This document shows positions 26,550 to 35,160 of a DNA stretch of 64,000 nucleotides, piece by piece (position 1 is the first letter of the stretch; every line of letters starts with the position of its first letter). The notes under the pieces are model-generated. The model worked only from the letters and a program-made list of their open reading frames with translations. It did not search any database and was not told the origin of the DNA. Source of the stretch: Soonwooa sp. (lineage in GTDB: Bacteria; Bacteroidota; Bacteroidia; Flavobacteriales; Weeksellaceae); assembly GCF_030151385.1 (NCBI RefSeq), contig NZ_JASLDS010000049.1:1-64000 (forward strand), read 5' to 3'. The position numbers were made by a program, and so were the translations under genes.

Positions 26550-26654
26550 GGGCTCCGAAAGTCGGAGAAACCCATTCTTAATCATTACTAGTTAAATGAT
26601 TTTTGATTTTAAAAGGCGAGCAACTAATATGCTTGTTTAGTTTTAATCATTTAA
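26550..26654 (+). promoter_or_regulatory. Structured leader of der with competing helices
   Basis: The gene-free stretch 26352-26675 holds the der promoter and this leader. A first stem-loop pairs GGGCTCCGA (26550-26558) with TCGGAG plus CCC (26562-26573), with AAA unpaired. Then TTAAATGATT (26592-26601) can pair either with the upstream AATCATT (26580-26586, 7 bp) or with the downstream AATCATTTAA (26645-26654, 10 bp), but not both. The upstream form is followed by a T-run and would resemble an intrinsic terminator. I know no riboswitch class that matches. Confidence 0.35.
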
Positions 26655-26675
26655 TTAAAAAAGAAACATTTTTTT

Positions 26676-27986
26676 ATGTCAAATATTGTTGCCATTGTCG
26701 GCCGCCCAAATGTTGGGAAATCTACCTTATTTAACCGTTTATTAGAAAGAAGAGAAGCTATTGTTGATTCAACTGCTGGTGTTACGAGAGACCGTCATTA
26801 CGGAAAATCGGACTGGAATGGTGTTGAGTTTACAGTAATCGATACTGGAGGTTATGATGTTAATAACGACGATATCTTCCAAGAAGAAATTTCTAAACAA
26901 GTACAATTAGCGATTGATGAAGCGACTTCTGTGGTATTTATGTTAAATGTTGAAGAAGGTCTTACTGAGACTGACCAAGAGATTTTCGAAATGCTAAGAA
27001 GAGCAAATAAGCCTGTTTACATCGTTGTCAACAAAGTTGACTCTGCAAAAGAGGAATTGGCTGCAACAGAATTCTATCAGTTGGGAATCGAAAAATATTA
27101 TACTTTGTCTTCGGCAACGGGTTCTGGTACAGGAGAGTTGCTAGATGATGTTGTTAAGGATTTCCCTACGACAGAATATAATGATCCTTTCGAAGGTCTT
27201 CCAAAAATTACCATCGTGGGTCGTCCAAATGTTGGTAAATCGACCTTGACAAACGCTTTGCTAGACAACGAAAGAAATATCGTTACCAATATTGCTGGTA
27301 CAACGAGAGATTCTGTACAGAGTTTGTATAACAAATTCGGACACGAGTTTGTGTTGGTGGACACTGCGGGAATGCGTAAGAAGAATAGAGTTTCCGAAGA
27401 TTTGGAGTTTTATTCGGTGATGCGTTCAGTTCGTGCGATTGAAAACTCGGATGTTGTGATCATTATGGTTGATGCAACTTTGGGTTGGGAAGCTCAGGAT
27501 ATGAGTATCTTCGGAATTGCCCAAAGAAACCGTAAAGGTATCGTAATCGTTATCAACAAATGGGATTTGATCGAAGATAAAAAAACGAATACAATGCGTG
27601 ATTTCGAAGCTGCGATTCGCCACAAGATTGGTCAGTTCAGCGACGTTCCGATTTTATTTACTTCAGCTTTAACTAAGCAACGTATCCTGAAAGCTGTTGA
27701 TACAGCAATGGAAGTTTACGAAAATCGTAAGAAGAAAATCAAAACTTCTAAACTAAACGAGGTGATGTTACCAATTTTCGAAAGTACGCCACCACCTGCA
27801 ATTAAAGGAAAATATGTGAAAATCAAATATTGTGTGCAATTGCCAACGCCGTCGCCACAGTTTGTTTTCTTCTGTAATCTTCCGCAGTATGTTAAAGAAC
27901 CGTACAAAAGGTTTACAGAGAACCAATTGCGTAAGGAATTTGGTTTTACGGGAGTTCCTATTGAAGTTTACTTTAGACAAAAATAA
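26676..27986 (+). CDS. der: Ribosome biogenesis GTPase Der (EngA)
   Basis: A 436-residue GTPase with two tandem G domains, each opening with GRPNVGKST (residues 9-17 and about 182-190), with G3 motifs DTGGY and DTAGM, and NKVD and NKWD at the G4 positions, followed by a KH-like C-terminal domain. Der acts in the cytoplasm in 50S subunit assembly and is essential in many bacteria. Length and motifs are normal. A long structured leader precedes it and a strong terminator follows. Confidence 0.96.
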   Translation: MSNIVAIVGRPNVGKSTLFNRLLERREAIVDSTAGVTRDRHYGKSDWNGVEFTVIDTGGYDVNNDDIFQEEISKQVQLAIDEATSVVFMLNVEEGLTETDQEIFEMLRRANKPVYIVVNKVDSAKEELAATEFYQLGIEKYYTLSSATGSGTGELLDDVVKDFPTTEYNDPFEGLPKITIVGRPNVGKSTLTNALLDNERNIVTNIAGTTRDSVQSLYNKFGHEFVLVDTAGMRKKNRVSEDLEFYSVMRSVRAIENSDVVIIMVDATLGWEAQDMSIFGIAQRNRKGIVIVINKWDLIEDKKTNTMRDFEAAIRHKIGQFSDVPILFTSALTKQRILKAVDTAMEVYENRKKKIKTSKLNEVMLPIFESTPPPAIKGKYVKIKYCVQLPTPSPQFVFFCNLPQYVKEPYKRFTENQLRKEFGFTGVPIEVYFRQK

Positions 27987-28003
27987 TTGTACTAAATCAT
28001 ACA

Positions 28004-28056
28004 AAACTTTGCAGTAACGAGATTTTTGATGAATTTTGTTACTGCAAAGTTTTTTT
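28004..28056 (+). terminator. Long-stem terminator after der, abutting the next start codon
   Basis: AAACTTTGCAGTAAC (28004-28018) and GTTACTGCAAAGTTT (28038-28052) form a perfect 15-bp stem with a 19-base loop, followed by T residues to 28056. The next gene's ATG begins at 28057, with no space for a separate leader. Confidence 0.85.
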
Positions 28057-28716
28057 ATGCCCAAAAATGAAGTTTTAATACTTTACCTCGATCTTTCGAA
28101 GCAAGATAAATCTTTGGAAAGTGATTATTTCCAAACTTTACCAAGTGCTTTGCAAGAAAATATTTCCGAATATAAAATTGAGAAAGATCGATCACAAAGA
28201 ATTTGGTCTAAATATTTGCTTCAAAAAGCTTTTGAAACCTTGAATCCCGAAATCGATTTTAGTTGGGATTTATACCAAAAACAAAACGGCGAGAAAGCTT
28301 ACTTTAAAAATGTAGAGTTTAGTTTTAGTTCCAGTCACAGTGAAGATTTGGTAGTCGTTTGCGCTTCCAAAACTTTGAAATGTGGCATCGATATAGAGTT
28401 TATCCAAGCTCGTGAAATTTCTGATTTAAAAGATTTTCTTCATCCCAAAGAACAAGAATATTTAGAATCCACAAATCATAATCTTAGCGCATTCTACGAA
28501 ATTTGGACGCGAAAAGAAGCTTTGTTAAAAGCTGTTGGACTTGGCGTTTCCGCCGAATTTAGTTCTGTGAATTCATTAGAAAGATTCACTTATCAAAATG
28601 AAGTTTATTTTTCTAAACTTATGCAAATTAAAAGTGGTTACCAATGCGCAATCGCAGCGAATGTTGAGAGTTTTGTGGTTGAGGTAAAAAAGGAAATACT
28701 AGGTTTTTTGTTGTAA
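28057..28716 (+). CDS. 4'-phosphopantetheinyl transferase, Sfp type
   Basis: A 219-residue enzyme that moves 4'-phosphopantetheine from CoA to a Ser of acyl- or peptidyl-carrier proteins. Family signatures are CGIDIEFIQAREISDL and, about 40 residues on, FYEIWTRKEALLKAVGLG. The ATG at 28057 gives MPKNEVLILYLDLS, a normal N-terminus; the longer TTG form from 28036 lies in the terminator loop. A carrier-protein target, the Pls-like synthetase with Ser547, is encoded 1 kb away on the other strand. The gene begins directly after the der terminator, so some expression may depend on read-through. Confidence 0.9.
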   Translation: MPKNEVLILYLDLSKQDKSLESDYFQTLPSALQENISEYKIEKDRSQRIWSKYLLQKAFETLNPEIDFSWDLYQKQNGEKAYFKNVEFSFSSSHSEDLVVVCASKTLKCGIDIEFIQAREISDLKDFLHPKEQEYLESTNHNLSAFYEIWTRKEALLKAVGLGVSAEFSSVNSLERFTYQNEVYFSKLMQIKSGYQCAIAANVESFVVEVKKEILGFLL

Positions 28717-28733
28717 AAATAAAAATGCGCTTT

Positions 28734-29159
28734 TTATATGAAGTGTTGGTTTTTTACAATCAGAATTATAGATATGCAAATCATTAGAATTCCTAAAATA
28801 ATAAAAGCTGAAAATAGATTATTTTGTTGATTTTCAAATATTAAGAAGCTAGATTCATTGTTTTTGTTGTATATGATCTCAACTTTTTCTCCTATTTCTA
28901 ATTTTGTTTTAGATCCTTCGTTTGATTCAATTTCTATTGTCCTATTTGATCTTGTGGTATATTTGATTTTATAAAAAAAATATGCATAGGCCATTTCGGT
29001 TGCTCCCTGAAGACCTTTGATTTTTCGTTCTTCGCGGCCTGTTATTATTGCAGTTGTTTTTATTCCATTTTTCAAAATACTCCTATTCTTGCTTTGAGAA
29101 AAAATTCCGAAAAACAATGTCGAGGAGCCAAGTAGAAGTAAAATTATAGCAGCTATCAA
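28734..29159 (-). CDS. DUF3592-like membrane protein
   Basis: A 141-residue protein with an N-terminal helix (MIAAIILLLLGSSTLFFGIF), a beta-rich central domain with GIKTTAIITGREERK and IGEKVEIIYNKNNESSFLI, and a C-terminal helix (FIILGILMICISIILIV). This two-helix sandwich is the DUF3592 pattern; no function is known. Gene order suggests it is a separate unit, convergent with the phosphopantetheinyl transferase gene. Confidence 0.75.
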   Translation of the reverse strand: MIAAIILLLLGSSTLFFGIFSQSKNRSILKNGIKTTAIITGREERKIKGLQGATEMAYAYFFYKIKYTTRSNRTIEIESNEGSKTKLEIGEKVEIIYNKNNESSFLIFENQQNNLFSAFIILGILMICISIILIVKNQHFI

Positions 29160-29208
29160 TCTTTTTTACCAATTTTTAAATTAAAGAATACTTTTTAGTC
29201 TGTGATTT

Positions 29209-29691
29209 CTACTTCCATTTCTCATACAAAATCCGCGTCGCTTTGTAACCCTGAGATTCCAAAAAGCGTTGCATTCTTGTGTTATTGGTTAGCGTGAAGC
29301 GATAGATTTTGCGGATGTTGAGGTTGTTGTAAGATTCCTCAAAATGTTGGTTAAGTGCTGTATAAATTCCATGCTTGCGGTATTCCGATTTTACGTAACC
29401 TTCGGAAACATAAAGATCCTTGCCATCGCCAACTTCAAAATTGCTGTCGTCTTCGTCTTCAACATAACCAAAGAGAAATCCAATGGCTTTTCCATCAACA
29501 AAAGCGGTTAAAAAAGTAGCATCGTTTTCCTCTTCACATTCGATCATGTGGCGGATGTAACTTTCGCGAAAGTCTTGCCAATTGGCAGTTTTGTCGCTTA
29601 ATTCTCTTTCGTAATCGTGAAGTTCTCCCAAAAGTTCGTCAACAATTGGGAGGTTTTCAGCGATATTTATTTTTTTGATTTCGTAATTCAT
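29209..29691 (-). CDS. GNAT-family N-acetyltransferase
   Basis: A 160-residue GNAT-fold protein. An N-terminal beta/alpha region is followed by the acetyl-CoA-binding segment VSEGYVKSEYRKHGIYTALNQ (split here for length) and a C-terminal YRFTLTNNTRMQRFLESQGYKA typical of motif B. I start at the ATG at 29691 (MNYEIKKINIAEN), eleven bases after the stop of the Pls-like gene; the longer frame would overlap that gene. The tight spacing suggests that it is co-transcribed with the synthetase and might modify its product, an inference only. Confidence 0.88.
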   Translation of the reverse strand: MNYEIKKINIAENLPIVDELLGELHDYERELSDKTANWQDFRESYIRHMIECEEENDATFLTAFVDGKAIGFLFGYVEDEDDSNFEVGDGKDLYVSEGYVKSEYRKHGIYTALNQHFEESYNNLNIRKIYRFTLTNNTRMQRFLESQGYKATRILYEKWK

Positions 29692-29702
29692 TGTGTCAAA
29701 AT

Positions 29703-32700
29703 TTATTTGCCTCGTACTGGACTTCCTTGCCATTCGGTGTTGTCGGACAATACTTCGCCTTTCATCACCAAAGAAAGCGGATCAATATTGACATGATCAC
29801 CAATTTCGGAATCGTATAGAATAATAGTTCGCGAGTTAATAGTCGTTTGTTTACCGATTTTAACACCACCGACTTTCATAATTCGGTCTTCAAAAAGGTG
29901 GGTTTGTGGACCACAATCTTCGTTTAACATCGCTTCGTCGCCGATGCTTACCATATCGTATTCGGTAATGTCGGTTGTATTTAACCAAACGCGCTTACCA
30001 ATTTTAACCCCTAAAAATCTTAGGAAGAAAGGCAGCCACGGCGTTCCACGTAGGAAATCCAAAAAGAACTGAACCGCCAAAGCTTCATACAAAGTGGTAA
30101 TACCTTCACTAATCCAAACGCGTAAGCTGTACATCGGCATTTCGGTTTTCTTGTATTTTCCTACCAATAACCATTTGAAAAGTACAGTTAAGAAAAAGGT
30201 CGGAATTGCCACGATTCCTAAATAGTAAAACGGTGAATAGAGGAGTAGTTTGCCAATTCTGCCATCCATATAATTACTGGTATAGGCGATGAATAAGACA
30301 CTACAAATAATAATTGTAGTTTGAGGTAAAATAATACGAATTCCTTCCACAATTCCACGGGCTATTTTCAAATAGAATGGTGGATTGTAGGTTAAATGAT
30401 TGTTGAATCCTTCGACCTTTTGACGTGCTGGCAAACCAATTGGTGGCGATCCAAACCAGTCGCGTTCCGTAGATGTTTCCAATTGTTCTTCGGTTGGCGC
30501 TTTACTCAAAACACCAATTAGCATATTGTCACCAAGCGTGTATCCTTGCGGAATCAAGCCGCTGTTTCCAACGAAACTATTGTTTCCGATTTTTGTTTTC
30601 TCTAAAATTAGTTTCTCGTTGCGGACATCGTGCTCGCCCAAAATAACGGCATCCGCGATAAAGGAGCCTTCGCCAATTTCTAATAGACAGTGCGAAACAT
30701 CACTTGCCGTCGATATTTCGGAGTTTTTGCCAACTTTTGCGCCCATCATTCGGTAGAATTTTGAGATATAAATCGACGCAAAAAGTGGGTGAAGAACCAC
30801 CAACGAAATATTGAAAATCTGATCTTTAATCCACTTTCTATAATACATTCCGCTGAAAACTGAATAGACACCAGGTTTCATTTTGTATTGTAAAAGTCGT
30901 GTCAATCCACTTACCACCAAAATGAAAAGCACGATATAAACGATGGATAAAAGTGGAGCTTGCCACAAATAGTAGAAACTATAATCCGAAGATTTGTCGT
31001 CCAAATAATAAAGCGTGTACAACGTCGGTGCCAACGGAACAACGATAATTAAAGGGAACAACAAAATTGAAATCGAATACAACAATGCAAAACGATTTCT
31101 TGTTGCGTTGCTTGCCAATTTTGGAGCAGTGGTTTCTTCCTTAGATTTGTCACGAATTTTTTGTGCGGGACTTCCGTTCCAAACTTCGCCAAAGCCGATT
31201 TTTTCACCTTCGTTAAGACAAGAAAGATCTTGCAATTCACCAAATTCCTCAATAACACAACCTGCGCCAACAATAACCGAAGAGCCAAGATAAGCGTTGT
31301 CCTTAATTTCGACTTTGCGGATATGCAAAATTCCGTTTTCTACAAAAGCATTATCAATCGCACATCCCGAGCTGCTTACCACGTTTGCGCCGATCGTTAC
31401 CAAATCTTCGGCTGCAATTGGTAATAAACTCAATTGCGCTGTTTTATCAACTTTTACCCCTAATAATCGTAGATATCTTGGGTAAAGTGGCGTTTCAACA
31501 AACAATTCCGATGGCATCAGCCTTTTGATGGTTTTCCACAGCCACCAACGGAAATAATACCAACCCCAAAGTGGATAATCGCCTTCTTTGATCTTGCCAA
31601 TGACAATCCATTTGGTCAAAAGGATGATCAATGAATAAACTGGCGGGATTAAAGTATAGAGTAAAACAGCACTCAAAAGCGCATAAAAAGTCCCGTAGTT
31701 ATTGAGCTGGAAGTAGTAATAACTAAGATATGGGAAGAAAATCTGAATACTCAACAATCCGAAAACGATGAGCAAACAGAACGTTTGCGCGATTCCGCAC
31801 AAGATATATTGTAAAGTCGAAACCCGCGAGAAAGCATGTGTTTCTTTGCGTTTCGTTTTCCCTTCTTTATGTTCAAGATTTTCAACAAAAGCAGACAAAG
31901 GACGGTTTTCATAAACATCTTTCAAACTTGCGTAAGGCAAATCTGCTTTTTGACGAAGATGCGATACAAAAGTCGCTGCCAACAAGGAATGTCCACCCAA
32001 ATCGGTGAAGAAATCTTGATCCAAAGTAATATCCTTTCCTGGGAAAACGATATCCAAAGCTTGTAAAACCTTTTCCGAGATCGATGCATTTTTGTCGATT
32101 TCAACAGGACTTTCAGCATGTGTGATCAAGAAACTCTCAGGAAGTGGAAGTTTCTTACGATCGATTTTTCCACTCGGCATACGTGGCATTTCCTTCATTT
32201 CGATAATCGCAATCGGAACCATATAAGGCGCCAAGAATTTTGCCAGTTCCAATCGCATATCGTGTTCGTTGAAGGTTGTTCCGTTTTTCATCACCGCATA
32301 ACCAACCAACTGTTCTTGGTCGTTGCCATCTTTTTTTACTGCAACAGCAGCCGAACTAACGCCTTCTAATTGATTAAGACGAGATTCGATTTCGCCCAAT
32401 TCGATACGATAACCACGAAGTTTTATTTGGTCGTCAATTCTACCTTGGAATTCGATAAAGCCATCTTCACGGAAAACAACAGCGTCGCCCGATTTATAAA
32501 TTTTATCTCCAGGAAGTTCTGGAAAAGGATTGTCTAAAAATTTTTGTGCCGTTAATTCAGGCAAATTATAATAACCATTACTAACGCCAGGTCCCGAAAT
32601 AATCATTTCGCCACGCTCACCAAACGGAACGATGTTCATGTTTTCGTCAACCACAGCCATGTTATAATTTGGCAAAGGTGGTCCGATTGTAAGCTCGTCG

Positions 32701-33626
32701 TTGGCATTTAACTTTGCCATATTACTGGAAACCGTCGTTTCGGTCGGTCCATAACTGTTGATGAAAACACGATAAGGTTTTGACCATTTTTGAAGTACTT
32801 GAATCGTACAAGCTTCGCCACCAGCATTTACAATTCGCAAAGTGGGAACTTCATCGATAATCGCAAGGATACTTGGTACAGCATGTAAAACGGTGATTTT
32901 GTTTTCAGTCAAAACATTGCTCAAATCATCAATCGCTTTGACTGTAAAAGCATCTGCAATCCAAATCGTCGCACCAGCAAATAAACTGATCCAAACTTCT
33001 TCGCACCACATATCAAAGGAAACAGAGAATCCTTGATAAACGCGGTCTGTATCTTTTATCTGAATAAAATCCTCTTCGGAGCGGATAAGGTGGCAAATAT
33101 TTTTCTGCGTAATCGGAATTCCTTTCGGGTTTCCTGTACTTCCCGAAGTGAACAAAATATAAGCCCAAGCGTCGGGATTCGGCGTGATATCAGGTGCAGC
33201 AACTTCTTCCGTTGGTTGCGCAGGAATCGATATTGGCGAACAATGGATTTCAGCATCAGCATCCGAAAAATAAGTTTTCACATTAATATCGCTAAAAACT
33301 TTTTTGATTCGGTCTTCAGGCATTTCTCGATCCAAAGGCACATACGAAGCGCCTGCTTTTAGAATTCCTAAAATTGCAACAGGAAGTTCTAAGCTTCGTG
33401 GATACCAAACGCCAACGCAGTCGCCAGGCTTTACGCCGATATTTATTAAATGTTGGGCAATCGCATTGCTCCAGTTATCAAGTTCTTTATAAGTAAGTTC
33501 GCGACCGTTGAAGATAAAGGCAATTTTATCCTTGTAGGTTACAAAATTGGGTGCAAGAAGTTGTGGAAGAGTTTCGCTACGGATTAATTCGGGAGCTACT
33601 TTTCCTAAAATTATACTCTTCATCAT
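29703..33626 (-). CDS. Pls/PosA-type non-ribosomal peptide synthetase (A-T-membrane layout)
   Basis: A 1307-residue single-module synthetase. Residues 20-500 are an adenylation domain: LFTSGSTGNPKG (158-169), FD at 204-205, YGPTETT (292-298), GRIDDQIKLRGYRIE (395-409) and PSGKIDRKKL with catalytic Lys487. A carrier domain follows with LGGHSLL and Ser547 as the phosphopantetheine site. From about 605 on, three pairs of membrane helices alternate with three soluble domains rich in hexapeptide-type repeats (for example VTIGANVVSSSGC). There is no classical condensation or thioesterase domain. This is the layout of epsilon-poly-lysine synthetase (Pls) and its many homologues. The product here is unknown; see the finding on substrate pocket residues. 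Confidence 0.88.
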   Translation of the reverse strand: MMKSIILGKVAPELIRSETLPQLLAPNFVTYKDKIAFIFNGRELTYKELDNWSNAIAQHLINIGVKPGDCVGVWYPRSLELPVAILGILKAGASYVPLDREMPEDRIKKVFSDINVKTYFSDADAEIHCSPISIPAQPTEEVAAPDITPNPDAWAYILFTSGSTGNPKGIPITQKNICHLIRSEEDFIQIKDTDRVYQGFSVSFDMWCEEVWISLFAGATIWIADAFTVKAIDDLSNVLTENKITVLHAVPSILAIIDEVPTLRIVNAGGEACTIQVLQKWSKPYRVFINSYGPTETTVSSNMAKLNANDELTIGPPLPNYNMAVVDENMNIVPFGERGEMIISGPGVSNGYYNLPELTAQKFLDNPFPELPGDKIYKSGDAVVFREDGFIEFQGRIDDQIKLRGYRIELGEIESRLNQLEGVSSAAVAVKKDGNDQEQLVGYAVMKNGTTFNEHDMRLELAKFLAPYMVPIAIIEMKEMPRMPSGKIDRKKLPLPESFLITHAESPVEIDKNASISEKVLQALDIVFPGKDITLDQDFFTDLGGHSLLAATFVSHLRQKADLPYASLKDVYENRPLSAFVENLEHKEGKTKRKETHAFSRVSTLQYILCGIAQTFCLLIVFGLLSIQIFFPYLSYYYFQLNNYGTFYALLSAVLLYTLIPPVYSLIILLTKWIVIGKIKEGDYPLWGWYYFRWWLWKTIKRLMPSELFVETPLYPRYLRLLGVKVDKTAQLSLLPIAAEDLVTIGANVVSSSGCAIDNAFVENGILHIRKVEIKDNAYLGSSVIVGAGCVIEEFGELQDLSCLNEGEKIGFGEVWNGSPAQKIRDKSKEETTAPKLASNATRNRFALLYSISILLFPLIIVVPLAPTLYTLYYLDDKSSDYSFYYLWQAPLLSIVYIVLFILVVSGLTRLLQYKMKPGVYSVFSGMYYRKWIKDQIFNISLVVLHPLFASIYISKFYRMMGAKVGKNSEISTASDVSHCLLEIGEGSFIADAVILGEHDVRNEKLILEKTKIGNNSFVGNSGLIPQGYTLGDNMLIGVLSKAPTEEQLETSTERDWFGSPPIGLPARQKVEGFNNHLTYNPPFYLKIARGIVEGIRIILPQTTIIICSVLFIAYTSNYMDGRIGKLLLYSPFYYLGIVAIPTFFLTVLFKWLLVGKYKKTEMPMYSLRVWISEGITTLYEALAVQFFLDFLRGTPWLPFFLRFLGVKIGKRVWLNTTDITEYDMVSIGDEAMLNEDCGPQTHLFEDRIMKVGGVKIGKQTTINSRTIILYDSEIGDHVNIDPLSLVMKGEVLSDNTEWQGSPVRGK

Positions 33627-33729
33627 TGAGTGGGCGTGTGTTTCTCTGTTTAAAGTCGTGTTTTTATTTCAAGTTTAAAGATACTTGTTTTTTAGACAGA
33701 TTGTCTCAATTTCTTCCGTTTTTTAATTG

Positions 33730-33737
33730 TATTTTTG
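33730..33737 (+). promoter_or_regulatory. Candidate -7 box for upp
   Basis: TATTTTTG, 44 bases before the ATG at 33782. It lies downstream of the frame's upstream extension, supporting the shorter protein. Confidence 0.5.
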
Positions 33738-33781
33738 CTTTAATAATTGGTCATCCGACCCTCATTCAAAATAACATATTC

Positions 33782-34432
33782 ATGCTCAGTATTTTATCAA
33801 ATAATTTTTCTTTAGTAACCGAATGGATAAACGAATTAAGAAATGTTGATGTACAAAACGATAGAATGCGTTTTCGACGAAACATGGAACGTATTGGCGA
33901 GATATCGGCTTTCGAAATTAGCAAGTCTTTAGAAGTTAGAAATGTTGAAATTACAACCCCTCTTGATAAAGTTGGATCAAAAGAAATTGCAGTGCAACCT
34001 GTCATCACAACAATCCTGAGAGCTGGTGTTCCGTTGTTTCAAGGTTTGTTAAATTATTTTGATAAAGCAGATTGTGGTTTTGTAGCGGCTTACAGAAAGC
34101 ATGATGCCAATGATTATTTTTCTATTAAACAAGATTATTTGACTTGTCCTAATCTTAATGGTCGTCCTTTGATTGTTGCGGATCCAATGTTGGCAACAGG
34201 CGCTTCGTTGATTGAAGCAATTAAAGATTTGTTGACTAACGGAACGCCGACAGAAATGCATATTGTTGCGGCAATTGCAAGTCAGCAAGGTGTTGATACC
34301 GTTGCGGAGGCTTTCCCGAATGCTAAAATTTGGGTAGGTGTTATTGATGCCGCTTTAACATCGAAAGGTTATATTACGCCAGGTTTGGGTGATGCTGGCG
34401 ATTTATCTTACGGTGAGAAATTACAACGTTAA
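33782..34432 (+). CDS. upp: Uracil phosphoribosyltransferase
   Basis: A 216-residue salvage enzyme converting uracil and PRPP to UMP in the cytoplasm. It shows PVITTILRAGVPLFQGLL, the PRPP-binding loop IVADPMLATGASLIEAI and the uracil-binding end GYITPGLGDAGDLSYG. I start at the ATG at 33782 (MLSILSNNFSLVTEWINELR), which gives the normal length; the frame open from 33551 would begin in the divergent Pls-like gene and upstream of the promoter box. No uracil permease gene is adjacent. Confidence 0.94.
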   Translation: MLSILSNNFSLVTEWINELRNVDVQNDRMRFRRNMERIGEISAFEISKSLEVRNVEITTPLDKVGSKEIAVQPVITTILRAGVPLFQGLLNYFDKADCGFVAAYRKHDANDYFSIKQDYLTCPNLNGRPLIVADPMLATGASLIEAIKDLLTNGTPTEMHIVAAIASQQGVDTVAEAFPNAKIWVGVIDAALTSKGYITPGLGDAGDLSYGEKLQR

Positions 34433-34476
34433 TTTTAAATTTGCAATCCCAAATCTCAAATCTCAAATCGTATTTT

Positions 34477-35121
34477 TTAATCCATTGCAACAACCAAAAT
34501 ACTAATTTTTGTGTTCGGATATTTTAAGATTTCCCAAGCAATGCTGGCGAGTGTATTTCCAGTTGTGTAGACATCGTCGATTATAAGGATATGTTTGTTT
34601 TCGGGATTTCCAATAACAGAGAAAAGACTTTCGGTTTCTGTGCGGTGGCTTTTATCTTTTTGAGCTTGTGCTTTGTTATGAAAGTTCCTTTTGAGGAGTT
34701 GGTGATTTATCGGAATGTTGTAAAGTTTTGATAACTCATTACCGAATAAAGTCAATTGATTGTAACCGCGTTTTTTGAACTTTTGGGGATGAAGCGGAAC
34801 GCTGACGATTTCGTCGATGTTAGTGATTTCTATTTTTTCAAACATCCACTTTGCAAAATGTTTTCCAATATATTCTTGGTCGCCATATTTTAGTCGGTGG
34901 AGTAGGTTTCTGGCGAGATTTTCCTCTTTAAAAATAAATAAAGCATAAGCCTTTTCGATGGGGAAAAGCAGTTTTGCTTTTTGTGCTAAAGGGTTTTCTG
35001 AATCAAATTTAAAATGGCTAAAACTCAATTGCTCTTCACAAACATCACAAAGAATTTGGTCTGTCGAGATAACTTCTTCGCAAGACAAACAACGATTTGG
35101 GAAAAATAAATCCAAAAACAT
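34477..35121 (-). CDS. comF: ComF-family phosphoribosyltransferase-like protein
   Basis: A 214-residue protein with an N-terminal four-Cys zinc-finger-like region (CLSCEEVISTDQILCDVCEEQL, split over residues 11-32) and a C-terminal phosphoribosyltransferase-type loop ILIIDDVYTTGNTLASIA. ComF members take part in DNA uptake during natural competence in Bacillus and Haemophilus; in Bacteroidota they are widespread. No other competence gene is in the window, so a role here is inferred from family only. The preceding 45 bases contain short CAAATCT-type microrepeats. Confidence 0.9.
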   Translation of the reverse strand: MFLDLFFPNRCLSCEEVISTDQILCDVCEEQLSFSHFKFDSENPLAQKAKLLFPIEKAYALFIFKEENLARNLLHRLKYGDQEYIGKHFAKWMFEKIEITNIDEIVSVPLHPQKFKKRGYNQLTLFGNELSKLYNIPINHQLLKRNFHNKAQAQKDKSHRTETESLFSVIGNPENKHILIIDDVYTTGNTLASIAWEILKYPNTKISILVVAMD

Positions 35122-35160
35122 GGCGAAATTCTATACTTAAATATAAGAATTTTCGTGCTT

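Noticed and set aside
33551..33781. Long N-terminal extension of upp
   Set aside because: It overlaps the 5' end of the Pls-like gene and lies upstream of the TATTTTTG box; normal Upp starts at 33782.
34440..34475. CAAATCT-type microrepeats (also AAAAATC-type near 6555-6578)
   Set aside because: Three short heptamer-like copies in A/T-rich intergenic DNA; likely slippage, with no sign of function.
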